Translations under genes and position numbers: made by a program
Notes under the pieces: model-generated
What the model was told of the DNA's origin: nothing
Seen by the model: the letters and a program-made list of their open reading frames with translations, nothing else
The model's database searches: none
DNA from: Armatimonadota bacterium
Lineage (GTDB): Bacteria > Armatimonadota > Fimbriimonadia > Fimbriimonadales > Fimbriimonadaceae
NCBI GenBank assembly: GCA_029781035.1
Contig: JAKOXK010000077.1
Location: forward strand, 1 to 64,000
Length of the DNA: 64,000 bases
Reading direction: 5' to 3'
Part shown: positions 33,245 through 40,998 of the stretch, one piece after another
Numbering within the stretch: the first letter of the stretch is position 1
Layout of the letters: the number at the start of each line of letters is the position of its first letter

Positions 33245-34855
33245 ATGCTGACGACTTGGGCCGCTGTCGCCCTAGCCCTGGGACTCGGAACTGGAACTCG
33301 GACAGCACACTCAGTGTCGTGGCCACAGACACGTGCAGAGTCGACAGACTTCCAGGAGACGTCCCACTACACCGACGTCGTACAATTCCTGGAAGGGCTC
33401 CAGCGTGCCGGTGCACCCGTCCGAATTCAGTACATCGGAACGAGCCCTGAGGGCAGGAGGATTCCTATGGCGATCGCATCGCGTCCCCCGGTCGCCGGCG
33501 CTCTCCAAGCTCGGAAACTCGGTCGCCCTGTTGTCTACATCGAAGCCAACATTCACGCGGGCGAAGTCGAAGGCAAGGAAGCTGCCCTTCACTTGTTGCG
33601 CCGATACTGCCAGGAGAAGTCCGGCGTTTTGGACAAGATCGTCCTTCTCGTCGTGCCGGTGTACAACTGCGACGGCAACGAGAAGTTCGGACCTCAGAAG
33701 TTGAACAGGCCCGGCCAAGGCGGGCCCGAACTCGTCGGACACCGGGAGAACGGACAGGGGCTCGACCTCAACCGAGACTTTATCAAGGCCGAGTCACCCG
33801 AGATGAACGCTGCCCTCCAGTGCATCTACAATGCGTGGGATCCAGACGTCATGATGGATCTTCACACGACGGACGGCACCCGCCACGGCTATCCCCTGAC
33901 TTATTCGCCGCCGCTCAATCCCAACACTCCGCCCGAAGTGCTCGATTACGCGCGCGAAGTCATGATGCCGGCGATTCGACGTCAGTTACAGGGGAAACAG
34001 GGCCTCGAGACGTTTGACTATGGCAACGCCGAGAGGCGGGGGGAGACAACGGCCTGGTACACCTATGGCTGGGAGGGCCGTTACGGCACGAACTACCAAG
34101 GATTGAGGAACCGGATCGGGATCCTCAGTGAAGCTTTGACCTATCTGTCATTTAAGGACAGGATAGAGGCGACTGAGAAGTTCACCGATGCGGTCGTGCA
34201 GTGGGTCGTCAAGAGACCGGCTGAGGTCTTGGCCAAGACCCGCGGGGCCGACAAGACGATCGTGTCTTGGGGCCTCGATCCGAAGTCCTCACCGCCCTTG
34301 GGTGTGCGCTTTGCACCGCGATCTCGCGGCGTTGAGCCCATTACACTCGAAAAAAGGACCGCTACTCACACCGGGGTCCCGACCGACCTGGAGCCCGTCA
34401 AGATGGACGTGTTCGACCGTTACGTTGCCACCAAGCTCGCTGCATATCCGGCCGCGTACTTGATCCCCAACGATCAAGAGCGCACTGTCGGACTCCTACT
34501 GCTGCACGGCGTTCAGGTCGAACGCTTGCTCGCGGGTGCGAGGGTTCCCGTAGAAGTCTTCAAGATCACCGAATTCGGTCGAGACGCCCAACCGTTCCAG
34601 GGCCATCGCCTTCAGCGTCTGGAAGGCAGCTTTGGCCAGGCAGACAGAGACGCTCGTGCAGGAACTTATCTCGTCCGGACGGCTCAGCCGCTCGGAGTGT
34701 TGGCGTTTCATCTCTTGGAGCCCGAAGGCTTGGACGGAGCGATGGCCTGGGGCTTCATGGGTGAGTCGTTCCCGATCGGCTCAGAGTTCCCCGTCTGGAA
34801 GGTGCCTCAACCCGAGAGCTTTGTGGCGGAGAGGATCCGGACGCTCAGTCCTTGA
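33245..34855 (+). CDS. Secreted M14-family zinc carboxypeptidase
   Basis: A 536-residue peptidase with a signal peptide (LTTWAAVALALGLGTGT). The zinc ligands are His104 and Glu107 in IEANIHAGEVEGKEA and a later His in PDVMMDLHTTDG; a catalytic Glu may lie in GILSEALTYLSF. The conserved GQGLDLNRDFIKAESPE fits the substrate-binding Asn-Arg. The last 200 residues form an extra C-terminal domain without obvious motif. It likely trims peptides outside the cytoplasm. It converges on the HExxH protein gene with an 11-bp overlap. Confidence 0.9.
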   Translation: MLTTWAAVALALGLGTGTRTAHSVSWPQTRAESTDFQETSHYTDVVQFLEGLQRAGAPVRIQYIGTSPEGRRIPMAIASRPPVAGALQARKLGRPVVYIEANIHAGEVEGKEAALHLLRRYCQEKSGVLDKIVLLVVPVYNCDGNEKFGPQKLNRPGQGGPELVGHRENGQGLDLNRDFIKAESPEMNAALQCIYNAWDPDVMMDLHTTDGTRHGYPLTYSPPLNPNTPPEVLDYAREVMMPAIRRQLQGKQGLETFDYGNAERRGETTAWYTYGWEGRYGTNYQGLRNRIGILSEALTYLSFKDRIEATEKFTDAVVQWVVKRPAEVLAKTRGADKTIVSWGLDPKSSPPLGVRFAPRSRGVEPITLEKRTATHTGVPTDLEPVKMDVFDRYVATKLAAYPAAYLIPNDQERTVGLLLLHGVQVERLLAGARVPVEVFKITEFGRDAQPFQGHRLQRLEGSFGQADRDARAGTYLVRTAQPLGVLAFHLLEPEGLDGAMAWGFMGESFPIGSEFPVWKVPQPESFVAERIRTLSP

Positions 34856-35534
34856 GCCCCCAAGCCTGTTTCACCATCTGGTAGCCGACGGGATCGTACT
34901 TCTCAAGTTCTGGGCGGGTAAATGGGTAGAAGTCGTTGTAACCGAACAGGGCTTCGGACAGTTCGGCAAAGTACTCCTGCTGGTTGTTCGCAGCATAGGC
35001 ACGCTCCTGTTTGCCACGATAGTACGCCACTTCGTCATACAGGTGCGATGCCATGGCGTGCTGGTACGCCTCAAGGACGTTCTTCCCATCGAAGCCAAAT
35101 CTCAAGTCGTGGTAGCCATGGGCGTACTCGTGCAGGACCATCATGGGCTGATCGATCGACCAGTTGACAAAGTTTTTGAGGTTGGACAGTTCAACCCCCT
35201 TCACTTTGGCCGGGTTGAGCCCGTTGTTCACCAGCCAGTCGGCATTGGGGTGGTAGCACATGCAGGGGACAACTTTGTCGTCCTTCTCGACCCAAATGGG
35301 AATGGTCCGTAACGTTTTGAGAGCCTCGGGGGGCACTCTCCGGACGATTTCGCTGAAACGCAGTCGGAGCAGCGCCATGGCAGGGCCTAGTTCGGCTCGG
35401 TCGAGGACTGCCTCTTTACTGACATGGACCGTAAATCCCTCGATCTTTTCATCGGAATAGGAGCTCGTAGGTTCGAAATGTCGGCCCACTTGGGCCTGCA
35501 TGAGGCAACTGGCAAGGACGAGGATCGGCGTCAC
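34845..35534 (-). CDS. Secreted HExxH metallopeptidase-like lipoprotein
   Basis: A 229-residue protein starting with GTG. The very short N-terminus MTPILVLASC looks like a lipoprotein signal with lipobox LASC, though it is unusually short. The zincin motif HEYAHGYHD places His135, Glu136 and His139, and a downstream Glu in EYFAELSEALFGYNDFYP is the likely third ligand; the layout resembles the anthrax-toxin lethal-factor-like peptidases found in planctomycete-type genomes. The substrate is unknown. It faces the M14 peptidase gene and overlaps its 3' end. Confidence 0.8.
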   Translation of the reverse strand: MTPILVLASCLMQAQVGRHFEPTSSYSDEKIEGFTVHVSKEAVLDRAELGPAMALLRLRFSEIVRRVPPEALKTLRTIPIWVEKDDKVVPCMCYHPNADWLVNNGLNPAKVKGVELSNLKNFVNWSIDQPMMVLHEYAHGYHDLRFGFDGKNVLEAYQHAMASHLYDEVAYYRGKQERAYAANNQQEYFAELSEALFGYNDFYPFTRPELEKYDPVGYQMVKQAWGLKD

Positions 35535-35578
35535 GGTGACGTTGTACCTGCCCGACCCTTACGTGCCTACCGCATCCA

Positions 35579-37789
35579 GTGTCTCGATATGACGTAAAGT
35601 TAAGCGTGGCCCTTACCTTTGCCTTATCGATCGCCTTGCTGGCTGCGAGGCAGGACACGGCGATCACCTACACGACCGTCGCAGTTCCCTTGTCCAAGGC
35701 CCTCGAGGGGATCTCGAAGGTCTGCGGCCAGAAGCTTGTGGCCAGCCCAGTTGTCGCTAACGACATCGTGATCGTGAATTTCGAGAAGGTCTCGGTCGAA
35801 GAGGCCAAGAAGCGCCTCGCCAGTGCCGTGACGGGTACTTGGCAGACCGATCCAGACGGGACACAGTACCTCACGGCCGACGAGCCGGCGCGCAACGCCG
35901 AGCGGCGGGCAGAACTTGAAGCCAAGACGAAGCAGATCGCCGAAGACCTCAAGAACCTCCAAGCCAGCGCCAAGCGGCCGGCGAAGTCGGACAATACGGA
36001 TCAACCCGACTCGAAGGACCTGCCGTTCGCCTCCTACGACTCGGCCAGCAAACTCATTGCCCAGCTGGCCGCGGGATTGCGAGCCTCAGACTTGGCGGCC
36101 ATTCCCAATGAAGGGCGTGTCGTCTACTCCACGACGCCGAACCAAATGCAGCGGCCGCTGATCGTAAGTGGGCTGTCGGGACTGATCAGCGCGTTCGTGT
36201 CCGCACACAACGAAGAAGTTTCTGCGTACGAGGCAGCCAATCCCACTGGGCAGCCGCTTGACGAAGCCGCTCAGAAGGCGCTCGAGATGTTTGGTGGGTC
36301 GTATGAGGCACCCAAGCGAATCGACAAGCCCGTATCCAAGATCTTGTTGGCTGCTGAGAACCAAGGCATGTTCGGTTTTGGCCCGTCTTCGATCCAACTG
36401 AGCCTCGTCGTTTTCGACTCGGCCGGCAACGTGGTCGCGACGAGCGAGCGACCGTTGATGGGGATGGGAAAGGCGATCTCTGCGATGGGCGTCGATCCTC
36501 AGACAGGTCGGGCGAAAGAGCCCACGGCCAGCACCACCGATCCGTCCCTGAACCTTGACTTTGAACCGAGCAGTCTGACCAAAGAACTCAACGGATTGAT
36601 GAACGTCGTCGGAGGCTTCAATGGCGACCGGAAAGTCAGTCCGGAACTCATGCAGACACTCTTGCACCCGGACGACCACGATCCGCTATCGTTCGGTTTC
36701 TCCGAGGAACTCCTCCAAATCGCTAAGGCTAAGGGACTGAACGTGGTCTGTTGTCCTCCCGACACGGCCGTCCAGCTGATGGGAATGGTCGGTGGCAACC
36801 AGGTCACCAAACTTTCCGTCGCACTCCAGTCGATGCAGGAAAACGCCGATCTGGCTGTCACGATGGCGGACGGATGGCTGACGGTCCGAGCTTCCCGACC
36901 CGTCGAGAGCCGGGAGTCACGGGTTGACCGTGTGTCGTTGGCACGTTTCCTACAGACTGCGTCGAAAGAGACTGTTCCCTCCCTTGACTCACTGGCCGAA
37001 TACGCCATCAAGAACCCACCGCCCTTTGACTCCCCCGCGATCTTGCCGCACTTGATGCTCGTCTGCCCAAACGCCATGAGCGCCGGCATACGGGGCATGC
37101 AGGACTGGAAGATGCTCCGCCTCTATGGACAGTTGGGAGCCTCTGCCCGCAGCGAACTGAGGAGTGGCCGCAGCCTGGCATTCGGAAGTCTCAGCGTCGG
37201 CCAAAGCACGATCGTCCGTCAGATGGTCTATGGTGCAGGGGCCACTTTCGACGTCGGCCCAGTCGACCCGAACAAGAAGAAGGGTCTGTTTGGGCTGTAC
37301 GGCACCACTCTGCCCGGTCAGGTCAAGGACTTTCGCCAAGAGCCCACAGAGCTCCTACCGTCGGGCTTGCCGGCGTTAGGTGGCATCAGCCTGAGCATCA
37401 AGAAAACGAACGTGGTCATACCTGCCAATGCTAAGGGATCGATGCTGGCGATGATGGGAGCGTTGGGCTCTCAAGAGCTCGCCATGTTGTGGGCGTTCTC
37501 GGAAGACCCCAAGATGTCACAACTGAGCACGATGTTCCCAAAACTGGACAAGTTTCAGGTTGGTGACCGTGAAGAACTGACGTTTACTTTGAACCTGGCT
37601 AAGGACGTGCGCCAAGACCACTTCCTGACCGACAGCAAGATCGCAAAGGACGCACCCGTGGTCAGTCGCGACCAACTACCCAAGGCGTTCTTAGACGAGG
37701 TCGCTGACACGATGAAGAAGGTCAAGGAAGGCATCCTGCCGCTCATGAATCCCGGCATGGGTGGACCGCAAGTGCCTCCTCGGTCTTAG
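35579..37789 (+). CDS. Large secreted protein with STN-like N-terminal domain
   Basis: A 736-residue protein with GTG start and a signal peptide (VALTFALSIALLAARQ). Residues about 35-85 (VPLSKALEGISKVCGQKLVASPVVANDIVIVNFEKVSVEEA) look like a secretin/TonB short N-terminal domain, repeated in part at about residue 380 (ELLQIAKAKGLNVVCCPPDTAVQL). The rest has no family I recognise. No secretin barrel is visible at the C-terminus. It may be a periplasmic part of a secretion or surface system. It converges with the DUF4139 gene, overlapping 4 bp. Confidence 0.7.
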   Translation: MSRYDVKLSVALTFALSIALLAARQDTAITYTTVAVPLSKALEGISKVCGQKLVASPVVANDIVIVNFEKVSVEEAKKRLASAVTGTWQTDPDGTQYLTADEPARNAERRAELEAKTKQIAEDLKNLQASAKRPAKSDNTDQPDSKDLPFASYDSASKLIAQLAAGLRASDLAAIPNEGRVVYSTTPNQMQRPLIVSGLSGLISAFVSAHNEEVSAYEAANPTGQPLDEAAQKALEMFGGSYEAPKRIDKPVSKILLAAENQGMFGFGPSSIQLSLVVFDSAGNVVATSERPLMGMGKAISAMGVDPQTGRAKEPTASTTDPSLNLDFEPSSLTKELNGLMNVVGGFNGDRKVSPELMQTLLHPDDHDPLSFGFSEELLQIAKAKGLNVVCCPPDTAVQLMGMVGGNQVTKLSVALQSMQENADLAVTMADGWLTVRASRPVESRESRVDRVSLARFLQTASKETVPSLDSLAEYAIKNPPPFDSPAILPHLMLVCPNAMSAGIRGMQDWKMLRLYGQLGASARSELRSGRSLAFGSLSVGQSTIVRQMVYGAGATFDVGPVDPNKKKGLFGLYGTTLPGQVKDFRQEPTELLPSGLPALGGISLSIKKTNVVIPANAKGSMLAMMGALGSQELAMLWAFSEDPKMSQLSTMFPKLDKFQVGDREELTFTLNLAKDVRQDHFLTDSKIAKDAPVVSRDQLPKAFLDEVADTMKKVKEGILPLMNPGMGGPQVPPRS

Positions 37790-39255
37790 TACCCAAGGTT
37801 CACCGTGTACTTCAGCTTGAGCTGGCCGGCAGCGGGCACCTGGACTGTCCATTGCGCCATGTTGGAGTCCAGTCGTGTGCTGGGAGAGGTTTCGCTGACG
37901 ACCTTCCACTTGCCGTAGAAGCTCTGAACGAGGCGGAGTTCGATAGACGTTGCTTTCTCGTTGCTCACCGCGACTTCGAAAGTGCGGGCGACGGTACGCT
38001 TATCCACCCTCTTCGTTGCGCTCAGCTTGCACTGGGCATAGACGTCGAACACGTCAGTCAGCGTCGCACTGACCTTGGCGTCGGTTGGGGTGTCGCTCAG
38101 CTGGGCCGCTCCAATGTAGCGCACAGAACCCGAGGGGCCTGGCTCATAGACTCGCAGAACGCCGGCAGGCAAGGGAAGGCCCAATCCCGTGTCCCTGGAG
38201 TTCCTGAAGGCCAGGGCCAACGTCGCACTGATCCTTCCGTTCTGCTGAGGTTCATAGGCGTAGCCCTCGGCAGAAGGCAAGACGATCGAGTAGTCCCGTG
38301 ACACGAGCACCGCGTCTCCGCCCATCATCCGGACACGGTTCATCTGGTCAGGCTTGATGGTGGCGGTCGCTTTGTACGGATAGGCGTAGAGCTCACCGGT
38401 TCGCTGCGGTGCATTGAAGTCCTGGTTGACGCCCGCAGAGGCAGGGGTAGCGGCCATGTTTGATTTTTGTAGGATCGTGTACCCGCTGGAATCCTGTTCC
38501 TTCAGATCGCCGTGGCTGGATACGGCCCGGTTGGGCGATCCCGCGACGAAACTGAGCTTGGCATCGGGGAAGACCGTTCCTGTCTTGTTCGTTACGGTCG
38601 CCCAGCACTCCAAAGACATCTTGTCGGCGTCCGCGGCCAGGTTCGCTGTATAGTCGGCCGACCAACCGAGCCCTCGCGTCAAGTAGCTGACACCCAGCTT
38701 GGCTTTCTGGGACGACGGGCTCTCGACGTCGGCAGAAAGTTGGGGAATGGTCACGACTCCCGCATCGGCAGGCGCTTCGATCGTGGCGCTCGGGTTGACC
38801 ACGAGTCTGTCTCCGACCCTGACGACGATGTTTCCAGGATCTGCCACTTCGAGGGTTCCTCGCTGCCGGTCTCCCTCGTGTCCCGTGTCCGACCGGTAAA
38901 CAAGGTCGACAGGTTGACCCAAGTAGCGCTGGAGGAGGCGGCCGGCATCCTTTGTGCCCAGTTCATAGGTGCTGCTGGCGACCCGCATGTTCTTCGCGTC
39001 GGGCCAGGAGTAGACCACACTGTCTTGGTCCAGTTGGGTGCTGACGCTTTGAATGCCGACCCGGTTTTTGCCTTTCACAAGGTCCACGTCGCGAGTCTCA
39101 TGAACCAGGGCAAAGTCGTCCGCATATACGACGAGTTCAACGTTTCTCGCTGATTCGGGTTCCTTCGACGCCGCGACCGAACGCGAACAGCCCGTCTGGA
39201 GTAGCGACGCTAGCAGGATCACGCCGCAAGGACATGCCAGATAACACTTTCCCAT
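37786..39255 (-). CDS. DUF4139-type lipoprotein
   Basis: Start at ATG 39255 gives 489 residues with a lipoprotein signal (CGVILLASLLQTGC). The body, with VELVVYADDFALVHETRDVDLVKGKNRV near the N-terminus, LGVSYLTRGLGWSADYTANL in the middle and a C-terminal AVSNEKATSIELRLVQSF...WTVQVPAAGQLKLKYTVNL, is the known DUF4139 pattern (beta-rich, extracytoplasmic, function unknown). A TACACT box sits 7 nt before the ATG. The longer ORF start (39303) is less likely. Confidence 0.82.
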   Translation of the reverse strand: MGKCYLACPCGVILLASLLQTGCSRSVAASKEPESARNVELVVYADDFALVHETRDVDLVKGKNRVGIQSVSTQLDQDSVVYSWPDAKNMRVASSTYELGTKDAGRLLQRYLGQPVDLVYRSDTGHEGDRQRGTLEVADPGNIVVRVGDRLVVNPSATIEAPADAGVVTIPQLSADVESPSSQKAKLGVSYLTRGLGWSADYTANLAADADKMSLECWATVTNKTGTVFPDAKLSFVAGSPNRAVSSHGDLKEQDSSGYTILQKSNMAATPASAGVNQDFNAPQRTGELYAYPYKATATIKPDQMNRVRMMGGDAVLVSRDYSIVLPSAEGYAYEPQQNGRISATLALAFRNSRDTGLGLPLPAGVLRVYEPGPSGSVRYIGAAQLSDTPTDAKVSATLTDVFDVYAQCKLSATKRVDKRTVARTFEVAVSNEKATSIELRLVQSFYGKWKVVSETSPSTRLDSNMAQWTVQVPAAGQLKLKYTVNLGY

Positions 39256-39262
39256 ACCCCTT

Positions 39263-39268
39263 AGTGTA
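39263..39268 (-). promoter_or_regulatory. Candidate -10 box for leaderless DUF4139 gene
   Basis: TACACT on the reverse strand, spacer AAGGGGT (7 nt) to the ATG. The AAGGGG is too near the start to act as a normal ribosome site. Confidence 0.45.
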
Positions 39269-39324
39269 GTGTTGAGTCGGCCGCGTTCACCCCGATCTCG
39301 CAAGGACGCGCCGTTCTTTTCGCG

Positions 39325-39834
39325 TCACTTGTCCAGCCGGTACTCCTGCAGAATGCGGTGAGCTTCCTCCTTGTCCTTCCATCCGAGAATCTCGACCTCC
39401 TTGTTCTCAAGGGCTTTGTAGACTTCGAAGAAGTGGACGAGCTCGGCCAAAGTGTGAGGATTCATGTCCGCAATGGTGTGTCTTGGATTGAACCGCGGAT
39501 CGTGGATCGCAACGCAGAGGATCTTTTCGTCGGGTTGTCCGCCGTCGCGCATCTCAAGCACCCCCACGGGCCGGGCATCGACGACGACACCTGGGAATGT
39601 GGGCCGAGAGATCAAGACTAGGGCGTCCACAGGGTCGCCGTCCAAATACTTCGTCTGTGGCACGTAGCCGTAGTCGGCGGGATAGTGGAGGGGTGAGTAC
39701 AGCACTCGATCCAAGCGCATGACACCCAGTTCCGGATCCAGCTCGTACTTATTCTGGCTCAAGCGTGGGATCTCGATAATGACGTTGACCTCTTCGGGGG
39801 CACGCGCTCCGATAGGCACATTGAGCAACGACAT
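39325..39834 (-). CDS. ppa: Inorganic pyrophosphatase (family I)
   Basis: Hydrolyses pyrophosphate in the cytoplasm, pulling biosynthetic reactions forward. The 169 residues carry EIPRLSQNKYELD, the signature YPADYGYVPQTKYLDGDPVDALVL (with the D-x-D-P-x-D metal ligands), and VAIHDPRFN. The length is usual for the bacterial family I enzyme. It is divergent from the 2-hydroxyacid dehydrogenase gene with 65 bp between the starts; each start has its own TANNNT-like box. Confidence 0.95.
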   Translation of the reverse strand: MSLLNVPIGARAPEEVNVIIEIPRLSQNKYELDPELGVMRLDRVLYSPLHYPADYGYVPQTKYLDGDPVDALVLISRPTFPGVVVDARPVGVLEMRDGGQPDEKILCVAIHDPRFNPRHTIADMNPHTLAELVHFFEVYKALENKEVEILGWKDKEEAHRILQEYRLDK

Positions 39835-39841
39835 GCAGCAG

Positions 39842-39847
39842 AGGGTA
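39842..39847 (-). promoter_or_regulatory. Candidate -10 box for leaderless ppa transcript
   Basis: TACCCT on the reverse strand with a 7-nt spacer to the ppa ATG; no Shine-Dalgarno sequence. Confidence 0.35.
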
Positions 39848-39887
39848 CACGGTTCGAGAGCCTGGGTGGGCCGTATAGTTCAGTCGC

Positions 39888-39893
39888 CATAAT
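39888..39893 (+). promoter_or_regulatory. Candidate -10 box for the 2-hydroxyacid dehydrogenase gene
   Basis: CATAAT, five of six matches to TATAAT, with a 6-nt spacer (CCTCCC) to the ATG at 39900. A second TATAGT lies further upstream at 39874. Confidence 0.4.
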
Positions 39894-39899
39894 CCTCCC

Positions 39900-40847
39900 A
39901 TGCGAGTGCACATCGCTAGAACGACCGAGCCGGCCTCCTTGGCGAACCTGGCCGCAGCACTTCCGGCCAACGTCGTTCTGACCGCTTCGGAAAACGTGCC
40001 ACCTGAGACGGAAGTCTTGGTCGTGGGCTTTGCCAGCCCAGAGATGTTGGCGCCGCTACACCGGCTCAAGACCGTCATCGTGCCCTTTGCCGGTCTTGTG
40101 CCGGTTTCTCGCGACGCTCTACTGACCCGGCCCGATGTGACAACGTACAATCTCCACTTCAACGCTGCAGCGACGGCGGAAAAGGCGCTCGAGCTCCTGT
40201 TCGCTGCGGCCAAAGGCACTGTCCGGGCCGACAGCGGCATGCGATCGAACAGCTGGGCACCTCGGTTCGACGCTTCGAACGCCATCGAGTTGTGCGGCAA
40301 GCGGGCCGTCATCGTCGGCTACGGCGAAATCGGCAGAAGAGTCGCCCAAGCCCTGGAAGCGATGGGTGTTTCAGTCAAGGGAATCCGGAGGAACCCTACA
40401 GTTGGTCCAGTGCCCGTGCTGCCACCCTCCGAACTACCGCAAGTGGCAATCGAAGCCGACCTATTGATCGTGTGTGCACCTCTGACGCCGGAAACAGAGG
40501 GGCTCGTCAGTGCAGAAGTCATCAAGGCCTTGCCGCAGGGCGCGATCGTCGTCAACGTGGGCCGTGGAGCCGTCATTGACGAAGAGGCGCTTTACACGGC
40601 TCTCGAGACCGGCAAGCTCCACGGCGCGGGCCTGGATGTCTGGTGGCAGTACCCTCAGACCGAAGAACCGTGCCCGCCGAGCCGGTTCAATTTCGCAGGC
40701 CTGCCCAACGTTGTCATGAGCCCGCACACCGGGGGGGTCGTGATCGATACCGAGCCCAAGCGCATGGCTGCGCTGGCCGACCTCCTCCGTCGCCTTGCCA
40801 CAGGTCAGGACTTACCGAAGCCGACCAATGTGTCTGCCGGGTACTGA
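39900..40847 (+). CDS. D-isomer-specific 2-hydroxyacid dehydrogenase
   Basis: A 315-residue NAD-dependent dehydrogenase. The nucleotide-binding motif is VIVGYGEIGRRVAQALEAMG, followed by LLIVCAPLTPETEGLV and the active-site segments INVGRGAVIDEEAL (Arg region), the acid in the DVWWQYPQTEEPCPPSR stretch and the catalytic His in MSPHTGGVV. Lengths and order match the family of D-lactate, glycerate and phosphoglycerate dehydrogenases. Substrate cannot be told from sequence; it lacks the ACT domain of a long SerA. Confidence 0.87.
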   Translation: MRVHIARTTEPASLANLAAALPANVVLTASENVPPETEVLVVGFASPEMLAPLHRLKTVIVPFAGLVPVSRDALLTRPDVTTYNLHFNAAATAEKALELLFAAAKGTVRADSGMRSNSWAPRFDASNAIELCGKRAVIVGYGEIGRRVAQALEAMGVSVKGIRRNPTVGPVPVLPPSELPQVAIEADLLIVCAPLTPETEGLVSAEVIKALPQGAIVVNVGRGAVIDEEALYTALETGKLHGAGLDVWWQYPQTEEPCPPSRFNFAGLPNVVMSPHTGGVVIDTEPKRMAALADLLRRLATGQDLPKPTNVSAGY

Positions 40848-40893
40848 GTGTCGGTCGCGGGCGTTGCGCGGACAGACAAGGAGTCCGATACGG

Positions 40894-40910
40894 TCTTGAT
40901 AGAATCTTGA
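40894..40910 (+). promoter_or_regulatory. Candidate KdpE operator upstream of KimA-type K+ importer
   Basis: Direct repeat TCTTGA-TAGAA-TCTTGA with an 11-bp period, as bound by OmpR/PhoB-family response regulators. A perfect TTGACA (40938-40943) follows 27 bp later. The same repeat and spacing occur upstream of the kdp operon. Confidence 0.6.
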
Positions 40911-40973
40911 GACTCTGTCCGGTTTTCGGACGCGACCTTGACAGCGCTGCGCGACACCCTTAGTGCATAGGCC

Positions 40974-40988
40974 GCAGGAAGTTCCTGC
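40974..40988. repeat. Short inverted repeat before the K+ importer start
   Basis: GCAGGAA-G-TTCCTGC, a 7-bp inverted repeat with a 1-bp centre, between the alternative GTG (40963) and ATG (40999) starts. It could fold in the mRNA leader. No role is known. Confidence 0.35.
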
Positions 40989-40998
40989 CGGCACCACT

